Part shown: positions 8,235-15,726 of the stretch, one piece after another
Numbering within the stretch: position 1 is the stretch's first letter
Layout: every line of letters starts with the position of its first letter
Assembly (NCBI RefSeq): GCF_900174485.1
Contig: NZ_LT837803.1
Span: 496,001-560,000, forward strand
Length of the DNA stretch: 64,000 nucleotides
Direction of reading: 5' to 3'
Source of the DNA: Sterolibacterium denitrificans
GTDB lineage: Bacteria > Pseudomonadota > Gammaproteobacteria > Burkholderiales > Rhodocyclaceae
Notes under the pieces: generated by a model
What the model was told of the DNA's origin: nothing
Database searches by the model: none
What the model saw: only the letters and a program-made list of their open reading frames with translations
Position numbers and translations under genes: made by a program

Positions 8235-9424
8235 GGCAATTGGGCAAGTTCGGAGAATTTGACGACGCGGACCTGGGGCGTCGGATGCGATTCGGCGCGG
8301 ATCCAGCGCCAGGTCATCACGCCGCAGTCATGGCCCACGGTGTTGATCCAGTTGTCTACCCCGGCGCCCGGATCGCTGTGGGCCACCACCACGCGTACCG
8401 AACCGTCGGGGCGATAGCGCGCGGTGAATTGATTGACGTGGATGCGGTAGTAGCGATAGTCGAGCGATTCCAGCCAGTGGTTGTCGAGCTGGAAGTTCCA
8501 GGCGTCGCACTGCGGCGGCATCACCTCGATGACCAGCGCCTCGTCCGGGGCGAGGCGCCAGTAGTTGTGGTAGTAGCGGATGTTCGGATCGCCGCCGGCG
8601 GCGGTCGCCGCGGCCGGGTCGAACAGCGTCAGCATGTTCTCTTCCTGCTGGAAGTCGCGCCCCCATTTGGCGAACAGGAAGGCGGCGCCGGCAACGAAGG
8701 TGCTGGCGGTATTCAGGCTCTTGTCGATGTCCGCCGCCGTCACCGGGCTGGGCAGGCCGTCGCCGCCGATGCGTTCTATCCTCAGCTCGGCGATGCGCTC
8801 GTTCTGCCGGTCGCCGAAGGTCTGGCGCACGATCACCGCGCTCGACTCGAGCTCCAGCGGCAGCCAGTTCTCGTCGCCGGCCGGCCGGGTACGGCTGAGG
8901 ATCAGTTCGAACGAGCCATCGGGCTCGATCCTGAACTGCGAGGCATCGACATAGGCCGTCGTCTGCATGCCACCGGCCTGGCCGTACTGCCCCTTCTGCA
9001 CGCCGAAGCCGAGGTAATGCACCGTGCCGCGCGTGCCATGGATGCGGTAGTCGTATTCGCCGCTGATCACGGCGTTCTGGTAATAGTTGTCCGGATTGTC
9101 GGAGCCGAGCTTGACCGTTTCGTTGCACAGCCGCATCAGCACCGGCGCGCGCGGATCGGCGCTTTCGATGAAGGCTTCCAGCCCCGCGCGCACCAGGCGC
9201 GTCAGATAGCGGTAGCCCTCGGCCTGGTTGAAGGCATCGCGCGGCGCGCCGGGAAACAGCAGCACGCCGCCCGCCGCCTTCAGCGCATCGCAGAATTCGT
9301 TCCACGCCTGGCCGCTGACGATGCGCTGCCCGGCGACGTCCGCCGGCGTCTTGCCGCGCAGCTTGAGCATGAACAACGCGGCATTGCGGTAGGCCGCCAG
9401 CAGTTTCATCAGCAAGGCTTTCAT
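8231..9424 (-). CDS. DUF1214-domain protein
   Basis: 397-residue protein. The C-terminal half carries the DUF1214 pattern (PNIRYYHNYWRLAPDEALVIEV, abbreviated; then WNFQLDNHWLESLDYR and RVVVAHSDPGAGVDNWINT). DUF1214 proteins are common in steroid and hydrocarbon degraders but have no assigned reaction. There is no signal peptide. First gene of a two-gene unit with the downstream sulfotransferase; GGAGGAGAA lies just upstream of the ATG (minus strand, about 9430). Confidence 0.85.
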   Translation of the reverse strand: MKALLMKLLAAYRNAALFMLKLRGKTPADVAGQRIVSGQAWNEFCDALKAAGGVLLFPGAPRDAFNQAEGYRYLTRLVRAGLEAFIESADPRAPVLMRLCNETVKLGSDNPDNYYQNAVISGEYDYRIHGTRGTVHYLGFGVQKGQYGQAGGMQTTAYVDASQFRIEPDGSFELILSRTRPAGDENWLPLELESSAVIVRQTFGDRQNERIAELRIERIGGDGLPSPVTAADIDKSLNTASTFVAGAAFLFAKWGRDFQQEENMLTLFDPAAATAAGGDPNIRYYHNYWRLAPDEALVIEVMPPQCDAWNFQLDNHWLESLDYRYYRIHVNQFTARYRPDGSVRVVVAHSDPGAGVDNWINTVGHDCGVMTWRWIRAESHPTPQVRVVKFSELAQLP

Positions 9425-9484
9425 TGCGGTTCTCCTCCTATGTTTCTTCTTATTGGAACGACCTACTATATTGCCCGGTCTTGC

Positions 9485-9514
9485 GTCATTCCCGCGCAGG
9501 CGGGAGGTTCCTGG
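9485..9514. repeat. Half copy of an intergenic palindromic repeat (dRS3-like)
   Basis: GTCATTCCCGCGCAGGCGGG followed by AGGTTCCTGG. The hairpin CCCGC-GCAG-GCGGG is the same unit found twice, as longer composites, at 25710-25772 and 42645-42709. It lies in the spacer between two minus-strand genes. Confidence 0.7.
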
Positions 9515-9526
9515 TGGGTCACTGCC

Positions 9527-10534
9527 TCAAACGCCTTCCATCTCCAGCATCCGCAAACCCGCATTCCACACCTGCCGCCGCAAGGCCGCATCGTCTGTCG
9601 GTTCGGCCGGCGCCTTCCGGCTCATCAGATGCAGATAGATGTCGGTGCGTCCCTCGATGGCCTGCGCCGCGGTGAGATACACGACCGGCTCGGCCGCCTT
9701 CTCCGGCGAGGCGAACAGCAGGCGCTTGACGACGTTGAGCAGCGGCTTGAATACCGCCGGCGTGCCGCGCGCGATGTTCGAGTCGACCGGGCCGGGGCAC
9801 AGGTAATGCACCGCCACCTGGATCCGGCCATCCGGCTGCAGGCGCTGCATCAGCTCGCGGCAGAACATCAGCATCGCCAGCTTGCTGTGGCCGTACTGCT
9901 GCATGCTGCCCATGGTGCCGTATTCGACGAACTGCCCCAGCGTCGCCAGGTCGAGGGGCGGCGCCGAGCGATGGAGTTCCGAGCCGACGCAGACGATGCG
10001 CGGAATGCCGCCTGGCGCGCCTGCATCGGCAAACACCTCGTTCGGGATCGTGCCGTCGCGCAGCAGACCGAGCACGAAGCGCATGTTGCCGAGAAAATGC
10101 ACGCCGAACATCATTTCAAAGCCCTGCGCCGTGCGTATCGCCTTCGGCGGCACCACGCCGGCATTGAGGATCACGCGGTCGAGCTTGACGCCTCGATCGC
10201 GCAGCTCGGCGCAGCAGCGGTCGATCGCCGCGAAATCGGCAAGATCGAGGCGCACCATCTCGATGTGCGGATTGCCGGTCTCGCGCTTCAACAGCTCGGC
10301 CGTCTCCGGTATGCCGCTGCGGCACGCCAGAATCAGCCGCGCGCCAAGCCCGGCGAGAATGCGCGCGGTGCCCAGCCCGAGGCCGGAATTCGCGCCGGTA
10401 ATGAGGCACGTCATGCCGTCGAGCCGATCCTGCGGCGACAATGTGCCGATCGGCGCGCGCGGCCGCAACAGGTCGCGCAGGCCGGCGAATGTTGCCGTCA
10501 GGGGATTGCTGGTCTGGGTACGGGTTGGGGTCAT
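9527..10534 (-). CDS. SDR-family protein, retinol dehydrogenase/protochlorophyllide reductase-like
   Basis: 335-residue SDR. The cofactor loop TGANSGLG is at residues 46-53, LNAGVV marks the NAG motif, and YGHSK is the catalytic Tyr/Lys motif. The C-terminal extension (PEKAAEPVVYLTAA) matches the RDH/POR-like group that reduces or oxidises hydrophobic alcohols and ketones. The start is the ATG at 10534. The 224-bp spacer to the divergent nitroreductase-like gene probably holds both promoters. Confidence 0.88.
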   Translation of the reverse strand: MTPTRTQTSNPLTATFAGLRDLLRPRAPIGTLSPQDRLDGMTCLITGANSGLGLGTARILAGLGARLILACRSGIPETAELLKRETGNPHIEMVRLDLADFAAIDRCCAELRDRGVKLDRVILNAGVVPPKAIRTAQGFEMMFGVHFLGNMRFVLGLLRDGTIPNEVFADAGAPGGIPRIVCVGSELHRSAPPLDLATLGQFVEYGTMGSMQQYGHSKLAMLMFCRELMQRLQPDGRIQVAVHYLCPGPVDSNIARGTPAVFKPLLNVVKRLLFASPEKAAEPVVYLTAAQAIEGRTDIYLHLMSRKAPAEPTDDAALRRQVWNAGLRMLEMEGV

Positions 10535-10758
10535 GATCGATCACGCAGGAAAGTGGGCGGGAATATCGTCGCGGCAGTTTCACGTCATGCAGCGCATCAT
10601 ACGATGCGGCCAGGCGGTGATGTTGGCAAGCCCGGCCAGTCGATTGACAGAATGCGCCATGCGAATGCCGCCGTCCCCTGGAAAAATCACGCGCACGCTA
10701 CGAACATTGTCGTTCGGCAGACATCGGGATAGACTCGACCCGTTCCAATCCAGTTTTC

Positions 10759-11214
10759 ATGTGCAAAAACATGAACCTGTTCTACAAAATCCTGAATCCG
10801 GCCATCGCCTGCCTCTTGCGCGGCCCGCTGCACGGGATCGTCAGCGGCAACCTGATGCTGATCACCTTCACTGGCCGGAAGAGCGGGAAGACTTATACGA
10901 CGCCGGTACGCTACGTGAGCAAGGGCGCGGACGTTCTCTGCTTCACTGCTCCTGCCATACCCTGGTGGCGCAACCTGGTCGGCGGCGCCGAAGTCGATCT
11001 GCTGATCGGGGGCAAGAGTGGACGCTACGTCGCCACGGCGCTCGTGGATGAGCCGGAGCGGATCAGGGAAAATCTGGACCACTATTTTTCCGTGTTTCCG
11101 GGCGATGCGATGTTCTACTACCTGAAACTCGACAGGCAGAAAAAGCTCGGCCCCGATGCGTTGCGAAAGGCGATGAAAAACATGGTGGTCATCGAGGCGA
11201 AGAAGCTTCCATGA
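10759..11214 (+). CDS. Nitroreductase/quinone-reductase family protein (deazaflavin Ddn-like)
   Basis: 151-residue protein with the split-barrel signature of the Ddn/DUF385 family: LITFTGRKSGKTYTTPVRY followed by PWWRNLVGG. Actinobacterial relatives use coenzyme F420; in proteobacteria the cofactor is uncertain. Two in-frame ATGs (10759 and 10771) are possible and neither has a clear Shine-Dalgarno. The stop overlaps the start of the next gene (ATGA). Confidence 0.82.
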   Translation: MCKNMNLFYKILNPAIACLLRGPLHGIVSGNLMLITFTGRKSGKTYTTPVRYVSKGADVLCFTAPAIPWWRNLVGGAEVDLLIGGKSGRYVATALVDEPERIRENLDHYFSVFPGDAMFYYLKLDRQKKLGPDALRKAMKNMVVIEAKKLP

Positions 11215-11693
11215 CCTCGTCCTTCGACGCCGACCGCCAGCAGTTGCAGCAGCTCGCCATCGAATACGCCAATGCCATCGATGCGCGCGAGTGGGATCGT
11301 CTCGACCGGGTATTCACGCCCGATGCGTGGATCGACTATACGGCGATGGGCGGCATCGCCGGCAGCTATCCGGAAGTGAAGGCCTGGCTGCCGCGTTCGC
11401 TGCGTTTCTTCAAGAGCTATATGCACTTCGTCGGCAACTTCCACTGCGAAATCGACGGCGACCGCGCGCGCGGCCAGGTGGCCTGCTTCAATCCGATGGT
11501 GGTGCCGGGGCTGCTTCCCGGCCTGCCGCGCACCGTCGCTTTCGGCGTCTGGTACGAGGACGACTACCGGCGCACCGCCGAGGGCTGGCGCATCGCGCGG
11601 CGCGGCGAACGCAAATGCTACGCGCTCAACGAGCCGCTCTGGATGAAGCTCGGCGTCTGGTTTTACCGGCGCTTCGGCAGCCGTGCTGCGTAA
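11211..11693 (+). CDS. NTF2-like/SnoaL-like protein
   Basis: 160-residue cone-fold protein. Early residues LAIEYANAIDAREWDRLDRVFTPDA and the later GNFHCEID are typical of SnoaL_4/NTF2-like proteins, a group that includes ketosteroid isomerase-type enzymes. It overlaps the preceding gene by 4 bp, so the two are co-translated. A role in isomerisation or dehydration of a ring compound is possible but not shown. Confidence 0.82.
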   Translation: MTSSFDADRQQLQQLAIEYANAIDAREWDRLDRVFTPDAWIDYTAMGGIAGSYPEVKAWLPRSLRFFKSYMHFVGNFHCEIDGDRARGQVACFNPMVVPGLLPGLPRTVAFGVWYEDDYRRTAEGWRIARRGERKCYALNEPLWMKLGVWFYRRFGSRAA

Positions 11694-11769
11694 CGGTACG
11701 TAACTGGGCGGTGATTGTGGTGATGCGCCGGTTCGTCGACATGCGGGAAACTCCCGAGCGATCCCGCCA

Positions 11770-12864
11770 ATGAAATCAGGCATCGATCCGCTGGCCTCGC
11801 CTTCGTCTTCATTTTCATCCTCGCCGGAATCCCTGGCGCTGCTGCCCAGCGCCTATGCGCGCCTGCTTGTCGACTTCCTGCAATCGCGTCAAGGGCGCGA
11901 AGAACCCCAACTGGCCAGGCTGGCGGTGCAACTGCCGCGCGTGCGCTGGCTCGAGCTGCTGGCGGAAGTGGCGGCACAACTGCGCGAACCCGAACTGCCG
12001 GTCAGGATCGGCGCGGCCCTGCAGGTGCGCCACCTGGGTATCGCCGGGCAGGTCCTGCTGTCCTGCGATACGCTGGGCGAGGCGGCGGAGCAATTCTGCC
12101 GCTATTGCCGGCTCGTCGATGACATGGGCTATACGCGCATCCGGCGCGGCGAGCATACGGGCGAGGCGAGCTTTCACTGGGGCGCCGGTGGCGCGGAAGT
12201 GCCGCCGCCGGCGATGGAGCAGATCTGGGCCGGCGCGATGCTGGGCTTGAGCCGCTGGCTGACCGGACGCAGCGACCTCGTCTGCGATTTCGACTTCCAC
12301 CAGCCGCCGCCCGCCGCCGCCGACCTTGCGCCTTTCGAGCGCCTGCTGGGTGGGCGGCTGCGCTTCGGCCGGCCGGCCACGCGCGCGATATTCCCCGCCT
12401 GGGTGATGGACTTGCCGGTGGCGACGCACTTCCCCGAGATGCGCCCCATCGTCGAGGCGCAGGCCGAGGCCTCCTTGCGGGCACTGGAGCGGAAAGACGA
12501 CGCATCGCACGACCCGGCGCAGGCGCTGGTGCGCCGCACTCGCGAACTGATCGCCGAGTATCTGGCCAGAGGCACGGCGACCGCCGAACTGATCGCGCCG
12601 CAACTGGCGCTCTCGACGCGCACCCTGAACCGCCGTCTCGCCGAGGCCGGCACCAGCTTCCGCGCCCTCGGCGAAACCGTGCGGCGCCAGCGTGCGGAGC
12701 ACTTGCTGGCGAACCCCGCCGTCTCGCTGGCCGAAATCAGCTTCATGCTCGGCTACCAGGAGCAGAGTACCTTCCAACGCGCCTTCAAGCGCTGGACCGG
12801 CCTGACGCCTGGCGAATTCCGCGCCGACTGCCTGCGGCTACGCCGCGAAACGGCGTCGGCTTGA
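11770..12864 (+). CDS. AraC-family transcriptional regulator (OruR/ArgR2-like)
   Basis: 364-residue regulator with an N-terminal Arabinose_bd-type sensing domain (residues 20-200) and a C-terminal double helix-turn-helix (about 260-350: LALSTRTLNRRLAEAGTSF and VSLAEISFMLGYQEQSTF). The last seven codons and the stop (12841-12864) lie inside an attC sequence nearly identical to one 8 kb away. The C-terminal RRETASA is therefore borrowed from the integron end. A Ser-rich stretch follows the start. Likely targets are the neighbouring metabolic genes (inference). Confidence 0.9.
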   Translation: MKSGIDPLASPSSSFSSSPESLALLPSAYARLLVDFLQSRQGREEPQLARLAVQLPRVRWLELLAEVAAQLREPELPVRIGAALQVRHLGIAGQVLLSCDTLGEAAEQFCRYCRLVDDMGYTRIRRGEHTGEASFHWGAGGAEVPPPAMEQIWAGAMLGLSRWLTGRSDLVCDFDFHQPPPAAADLAPFERLLGGRLRFGRPATRAIFPAWVMDLPVATHFPEMRPIVEAQAEASLRALERKDDASHDPAQALVRRTRELIAEYLARGTATAELIAPQLALSTRTLNRRLAEAGTSFRALGETVRRQRAEHLLANPAVSLAEISFMLGYQEQSTFQRAFKRWTGLTPGEFRADCLRLRRETASA

Positions 12865-12878
12865 ATGAATTGTTAGCC
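12841..12878 (-). repeat. Terminal attC, right half only, overlapping the araC stop
   Basis: Bases 12841-12877 match 20936-20972 at 36 of 37 positions, including the hairpin arms and the core GTTAGC. The opposite core (RYYYAAC) is missing on the left, where araC coding sequence continues. The hicB stop (TAA at 12873-12875, minus strand) sits in the core, as cassette stops often do. Confidence 0.8.
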
Positions 12879-13213
12879 ACCTGGTTGAACTGCATGTTGT
12901 AACACCTCGGTAGCCCATTGGTTTAGGCTCTTGCCCGCAGCCTGCGCGGCGACCAGGGCGCGACCGTGAATCTCGGGTGGCACGCGCAGCAGCAACTTTC
13001 CAGACGCAGGCTTCTCGGGGTGTATGCCCTCCCGCTTGCAGTCAGCCAGATAGTCTTTGACCGCATGCTCGAATTCGGTCTTCAAAATTCAGTCACCGTC
13101 TCGCCATGAAAGCTGATGGTGCCGTGAATGTCGAGAATACGTCCAACAAAAATATTGTCTCGTTCGTCATATTCGACACGAGCGGTATAGCCTTTGTACG
13201 TCATGGTGTTCAT
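12873..13213 (-). pseudogene. hicB: hicB antitoxin-like gene split by a frameshift
   Basis: The N-terminal part (ATG 13213: MNTMTYKGYTARVEYDERDN ... FHGETVTEF) ends at a TGA at about 13082. The C-terminal part starts in another frame (KTEFEHAVKDYLADC ... LLLRVPPEIHGRALVAAQ ... SLNQWATEVLQ) and ends at 12873. Together they make a normal HicB (partial RNase-H fold plus ribbon-helix-helix). Removing two T from the TTTTG run restores GETVTELKTEF. The second part could also start at the TTG that overlaps the stop (TTGA), making a split but coupled antitoxin. No hicA is present. Confidence 0.75.
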
Positions 13214-13278
13214 CGCACTACTCCTGCACGCTCCAACAGTTCCCGCGCCTCTTCCACCTGATAGCGCTTGGCTTTCAT
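13210..13278 (-). CDS. Very small ORF upstream of hicB
   Basis: 22 codons (MKAKRYQVEEARELLERAGV-) whose stop overlaps the hicB ATG (ATGA). It occupies the place where hicA or another module partner would end. It is probably a remnant or a leader that couples translation; no function can be assigned. Confidence 0.25.
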   Translation of the reverse strand: MKAKRYQVEEARELLERAGVVR

Positions 13279-13348
13279 GGCTTTTCATTTCCGTAAAACG
13301 TGCTTTCGTGCTTGGTCGCCTTGCGGGCGGAAAAGATGCGGATAGCTG

Positions 13349-13501
13349 CTACCCGTAGTGCGTCCACATGCGCAGCACTTTAACGACGTGCTCGGATTGC
13401 ACCACCTCATAGACTAGCCGATGCTGAATGTTGATGCGCCTGGAATACGCGCCAGCCAGGTCACCGATAAGCTTTTCGTAAGGCGGTGGATTAGGCTTCA
13501 G
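13349..13501 (-). pseudogene. C-terminal fragment of a Txe/YoeB-type toxin
   Basis: The frame reads LKPNPPPYEKLIGDLAGAY, then SRRINIQHRLVYEVVQ and a final KVLRMWTHYG. This is the C-terminal half of a YoeB-family mRNA interferase, including the family-typical SRRIN and RMWTHY ends. The N-terminal half is absent: at 13501 the frame runs into the end of the secreted-protein gene. Antitoxin yefM is also absent. A decayed addiction module in the last cassette. Confidence 0.75.
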
Positions 13502-13923
13502 ACAGGGCATACCTTGGCCTGGCTTCCCCACACCTGCGCCCAACCGGTGGAAAGGATCTTCCAACCTGCCCCGGACTTGACGACGATGATCGTTACTGCC
13601 TGGCGCCTTGCCTCCTTGCAACCAAGACCCGAGACTTCGTAGTTCCCATTTGGCAGAGGCCTTGGAGAGGAGATCTTTACGACTTCCGGTGTCCACTTTC
13701 TGAGTTCATTGAACTGCGAGCGAGACGCTGCTTGAGCCTGTGCCTCCGCAATGGACTGCTTGTAGGCCGAGAAGTCACCCGTGACTAGAGCGGTATGCCA
13801 CCGCTTGATCGCTGCAAGTTGCGGCGTCGACGGCGACAGAGGGGAGAACTCTTGCGCCGCTCCGACAGACGATAGGAATAGCAAGATACTCGCCAATGGG
13901 ATTCGAACGCTTCGCATGGTCAT
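13498..13923 (-). CDS. Secreted hypothetical protein, first ORF of the terminal cassette
   Basis: 141-residue protein with an N-terminal signal peptide (MTMRSVRIPLASILLFLSSV, likely cleavage after GAAQ). The mature part is DUF-like with no motif I recognise; Cys residues occur in GLGCKEA and AKVCPV, which could form a disulfide in the periplasm. AGGAG lies 11 bases before ATG 13923, close to the cassette's attC boundary, as in typical cassettes. It is read away from the integrase like the other cassette genes. Confidence 0.7.
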   Translation of the reverse strand: MTMRSVRIPLASILLFLSSVGAAQEFSPLSPSTPQLAAIKRWHTALVTGDFSAYKQSIAEAQAQAASRSQFNELRKWTPEVVKISSPRPLPNGNYEVSGLGCKEARRQAVTIIVVKSGAGWKILSTGWAQVWGSQAKVCPV

Positions 13924-13942
13924 GTGACGTAGAGCTCCTGAA

Positions 13943-14020
13943 GTCTAACGCCAAAACTCAGCCGCGGATTTGCCGGAGCGAAGCGGAGGCAAATACGTCG
14001 GCTGGAGTGTCTTGTTGGGC
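13943..14020 (-). repeat. attC site
   Basis: Cores GTCTAAC (13943-13949) and GTTGGGC (14014-14020) enclose 78 bp with arms ACTC-AGCCG / CGGCT-G-GAGT (one extrahelical base) and TTTGCC / GGCAAA. Confidence 0.88.
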
Positions 14021-14031
14021 AATATTGCCTG

Positions 14032-14904
14032 CTATCGGCCTAATTGTCGTAGGAAGCTCAGTTGATGACCGATGTTCACGGAGAATGCAGGCTCGAAGTA
14101 TGGATCAAAGTGGTTGGCGTCCAGCGTCTCAAGCCTCAAGCAAGGATTGCCAATTGCGCGAATCTTCTTTTCAACGAAAGGGGCCACGGTGTCGCGGGTT
14201 GCGCCTATAAGCAGCGTGGGAACCTTGATGTTCGCAAGTGCCTTGAATGGGCGATAAGGCCCCATGGTCAACAAGGAGCGCGCAGCAACCCGGTTGTCAT
14301 AGGAGATCCCCACCCTTTCGATGTCGCGGTGCAGCGCCGCTTCGGCACCATCCCGATCCATGGATGAGAACGCGCCCTGTGCAGAGATCACCGGAATATA
14401 AAGTGGCTTGCCTCCACGCAGAAGATCGAGGCCGGCATAGATGCCAAAACGCAGCAAGCGCGGCAGCGGGGTCGCCAGAACTGCTGCCATACCGTCCAGC
14501 ATGGGGACTTGCGCGATGATGCCGAGCAGTTCGGGATGCTTGGAGCCTACGCTGACGGCATGTCCTCCACCAAATGAAGTGCCCCACAGCACGATTCGTG
14601 CGGCATCAATCTGGGCTTGGGCCTTCAGATGAGACAGCGCCTGCTCGATGTCCTGCTCCCTGCACTGCGGGTCAATGACCTGACGGGGTTGACCTTTGCT
14701 CTCGCCCCAGCCGTGGTAATCGAATGTCATTACGGCGAAGCCCGCTTCAAGGAAGCGCGGATAGAAAGGCGTTGTCAGCGCGTCCTGCACGCCGCCCCAG
14801 CCATGCGCCATCAAGATTGCAGAGAATGGCGGCTCGCCCGGCGGCAGCCGCAAGGTCGCTGCACAATCAACGCCTTGGCTTTTGAATGTGGACTTCAAAA
14901 TCAC
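14032..14904 (-). CDS. Alpha/beta-hydrolase fold protein (cassette gene)
   Basis: 290-residue serine hydrolase-like protein. MAHGWGGVQDALT is the oxyanion-hole region, YHGWGESKG follows, and the nucleophile elbow is GTSFGGG. The acid is in LIGATRDTVAPF and the catalytic His in ANHFDPY. The start is GTG 14904, with AAGGGAG six bases upstream; longer in-frame starts would read into the IS inserted at 14930. Dienelactone-hydrolase/acyl-esterase type; substrate unknown. The IS insertion lies 20 bp beyond the start and separates this cassette from the integron promoter. Confidence 0.88.
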   Translation of the reverse strand: MILKSTFKSQGVDCAATLRLPPGEPPFSAILMAHGWGGVQDALTTPFYPRFLEAGFAVMTFDYHGWGESKGQPRQVIDPQCREQDIEQALSHLKAQAQIDAARIVLWGTSFGGGHAVSVGSKHPELLGIIAQVPMLDGMAAVLATPLPRLLRFGIYAGLDLLRGGKPLYIPVISAQGAFSSMDRDGAEAALHRDIERVGISYDNRVAARSLLTMGPYRPFKALANIKVPTLLIGATRDTVAPFVEKKIRAIGNPCLRLETLDANHFDPYFEPAFSVNIGHQLSFLRQLGR

Positions 14905-14929
14905 TGAATTCTCCCTTGTGTTGCCCAAC

Positions 14930-15654
14930 GAATGAAAGGGACATCCCCGTCCCAGGCCGGCCGTGCAGAAAGGGCACGGGAACGGCAACGAAGTGCCAAG
15001 ATGGGGTTTCTGACAACGCTCATCTACCTGACCTGGGAGGGGAAATCATGGAAATCGTAACGCTCGGCACTGATCTTGCCAAGAACATATTGCGCTGCAC
15101 GGCGTGGATGCCGCAGGGAAGGTCATTTTGCAACGCCCGGCGGTGAAACGGGCCAGGCTGCTGGAGGTGACCGCCAGCTTGCCGCCGTGCCTGATTGGCA
15201 TGGAAGCCTGTTCCGGTGCGCACCACTGGGCACGTGAGATGACTCGGCAAGGCCATGATGTGCGGCTGTCGTGGGATGGCTGCGTTGATGGGAACAGGTT
15301 CAAGACCTGTGCCGGGGAATGCTCGATGAGCTTTAGGAGACTGCCCTCGGGCAGGATGTCCTCGACTAACGAATGGAGCCCCCGGCGTGCGTCTTTCATC
15401 AGGGTCTGCGGCAAGAAAGCCGCGTCAATGACCGTTTGTAGTGTCGCCGTCGCGAACCTTGCACCCATAACATGCGCAGTGCCTGCGAAACCGGAGCAGC
15501 AACACCGATACGGCCAGTGTGCGCCCTGCGGGCGAGATTCAACGGCACGAACAATTCAACATCCACATCAGTGAAGCGCTGCGCGCTTCAGGAGAAAGGC
15601 AACGAAACACCATCAGCAATTTCATCCTTGACCTTCGCGAGGAAGCCCTTGTAG
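14930..15654 (+). mobile_element. Deleted copy of the IS1111-attC-type element
   Basis: Both ends align with the complete copy at 19340-20921 (left GAATGAAAGGGAC; right AAGCCCTTGTAG), but about 857 bp of the transposase gene are missing: GTGCGGCTG jumps to GTGGGATGGCTG. The remaining 5' coding part (ATG 15048, MEIVTLGTDLAKN) also has a 1-base deletion after AAGAACATATT. The whole 3' non-coding segment (about 384 bp) is kept. It cannot move alone, but its ends and RNA segment might be served in trans by the complete copy. Confidence 0.88.
15272..15640 (+). ncRNA. Candidate bridge RNA (seekRNA) of the deleted IS copy
   Basis: Non-coding segment nearly identical to 20539-20904 except for a window at 15327-15357. 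TGAGCTTT (15327-15334) is complementary, six bases exactly plus one G-U, to TGAGCTCA at offset 3-10 in the attC right of this copy. GACTAACGAATGG at 15364-15376 repeats the core/IS junction. RNA production is not shown. Confidence 0.5.
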
Positions 15655-15726
15655 TTTGAGCTCAGGCTGCGGCCCGTCAGGGCCGTCGCGCCTGCAGCGA
15701 ATGGTTGGGCCTTACCGATGAATGCG

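Larger units (their letters stand above)
14923..15710 (-). repeat. attC site interrupted by an IS1111-type element
   Basis: Left core GCCCAAC (14923-14929) plus one G; right part 15655-15710 ending in GTTGGGC (15704-15710) with hairpin GGCCCGTCAGGGCC. Joining the two pieces across the IS gives a normal attC of about 64 bp. Confidence 0.82.

Noticed and set aside
12889..13300. A complete HicAB toxin-antitoxin module
   Set aside because: No hicA frame with the double-stranded-RNA-binding-like fold is present; only hicB in two pieces and a 22-codon ORF.
13349..13696. A 115-residue protein on the minus strand
   Set aside because: The first 65 residues are an out-of-frame reading of the secreted-protein gene; only the last 50 are a YoeB fragment.
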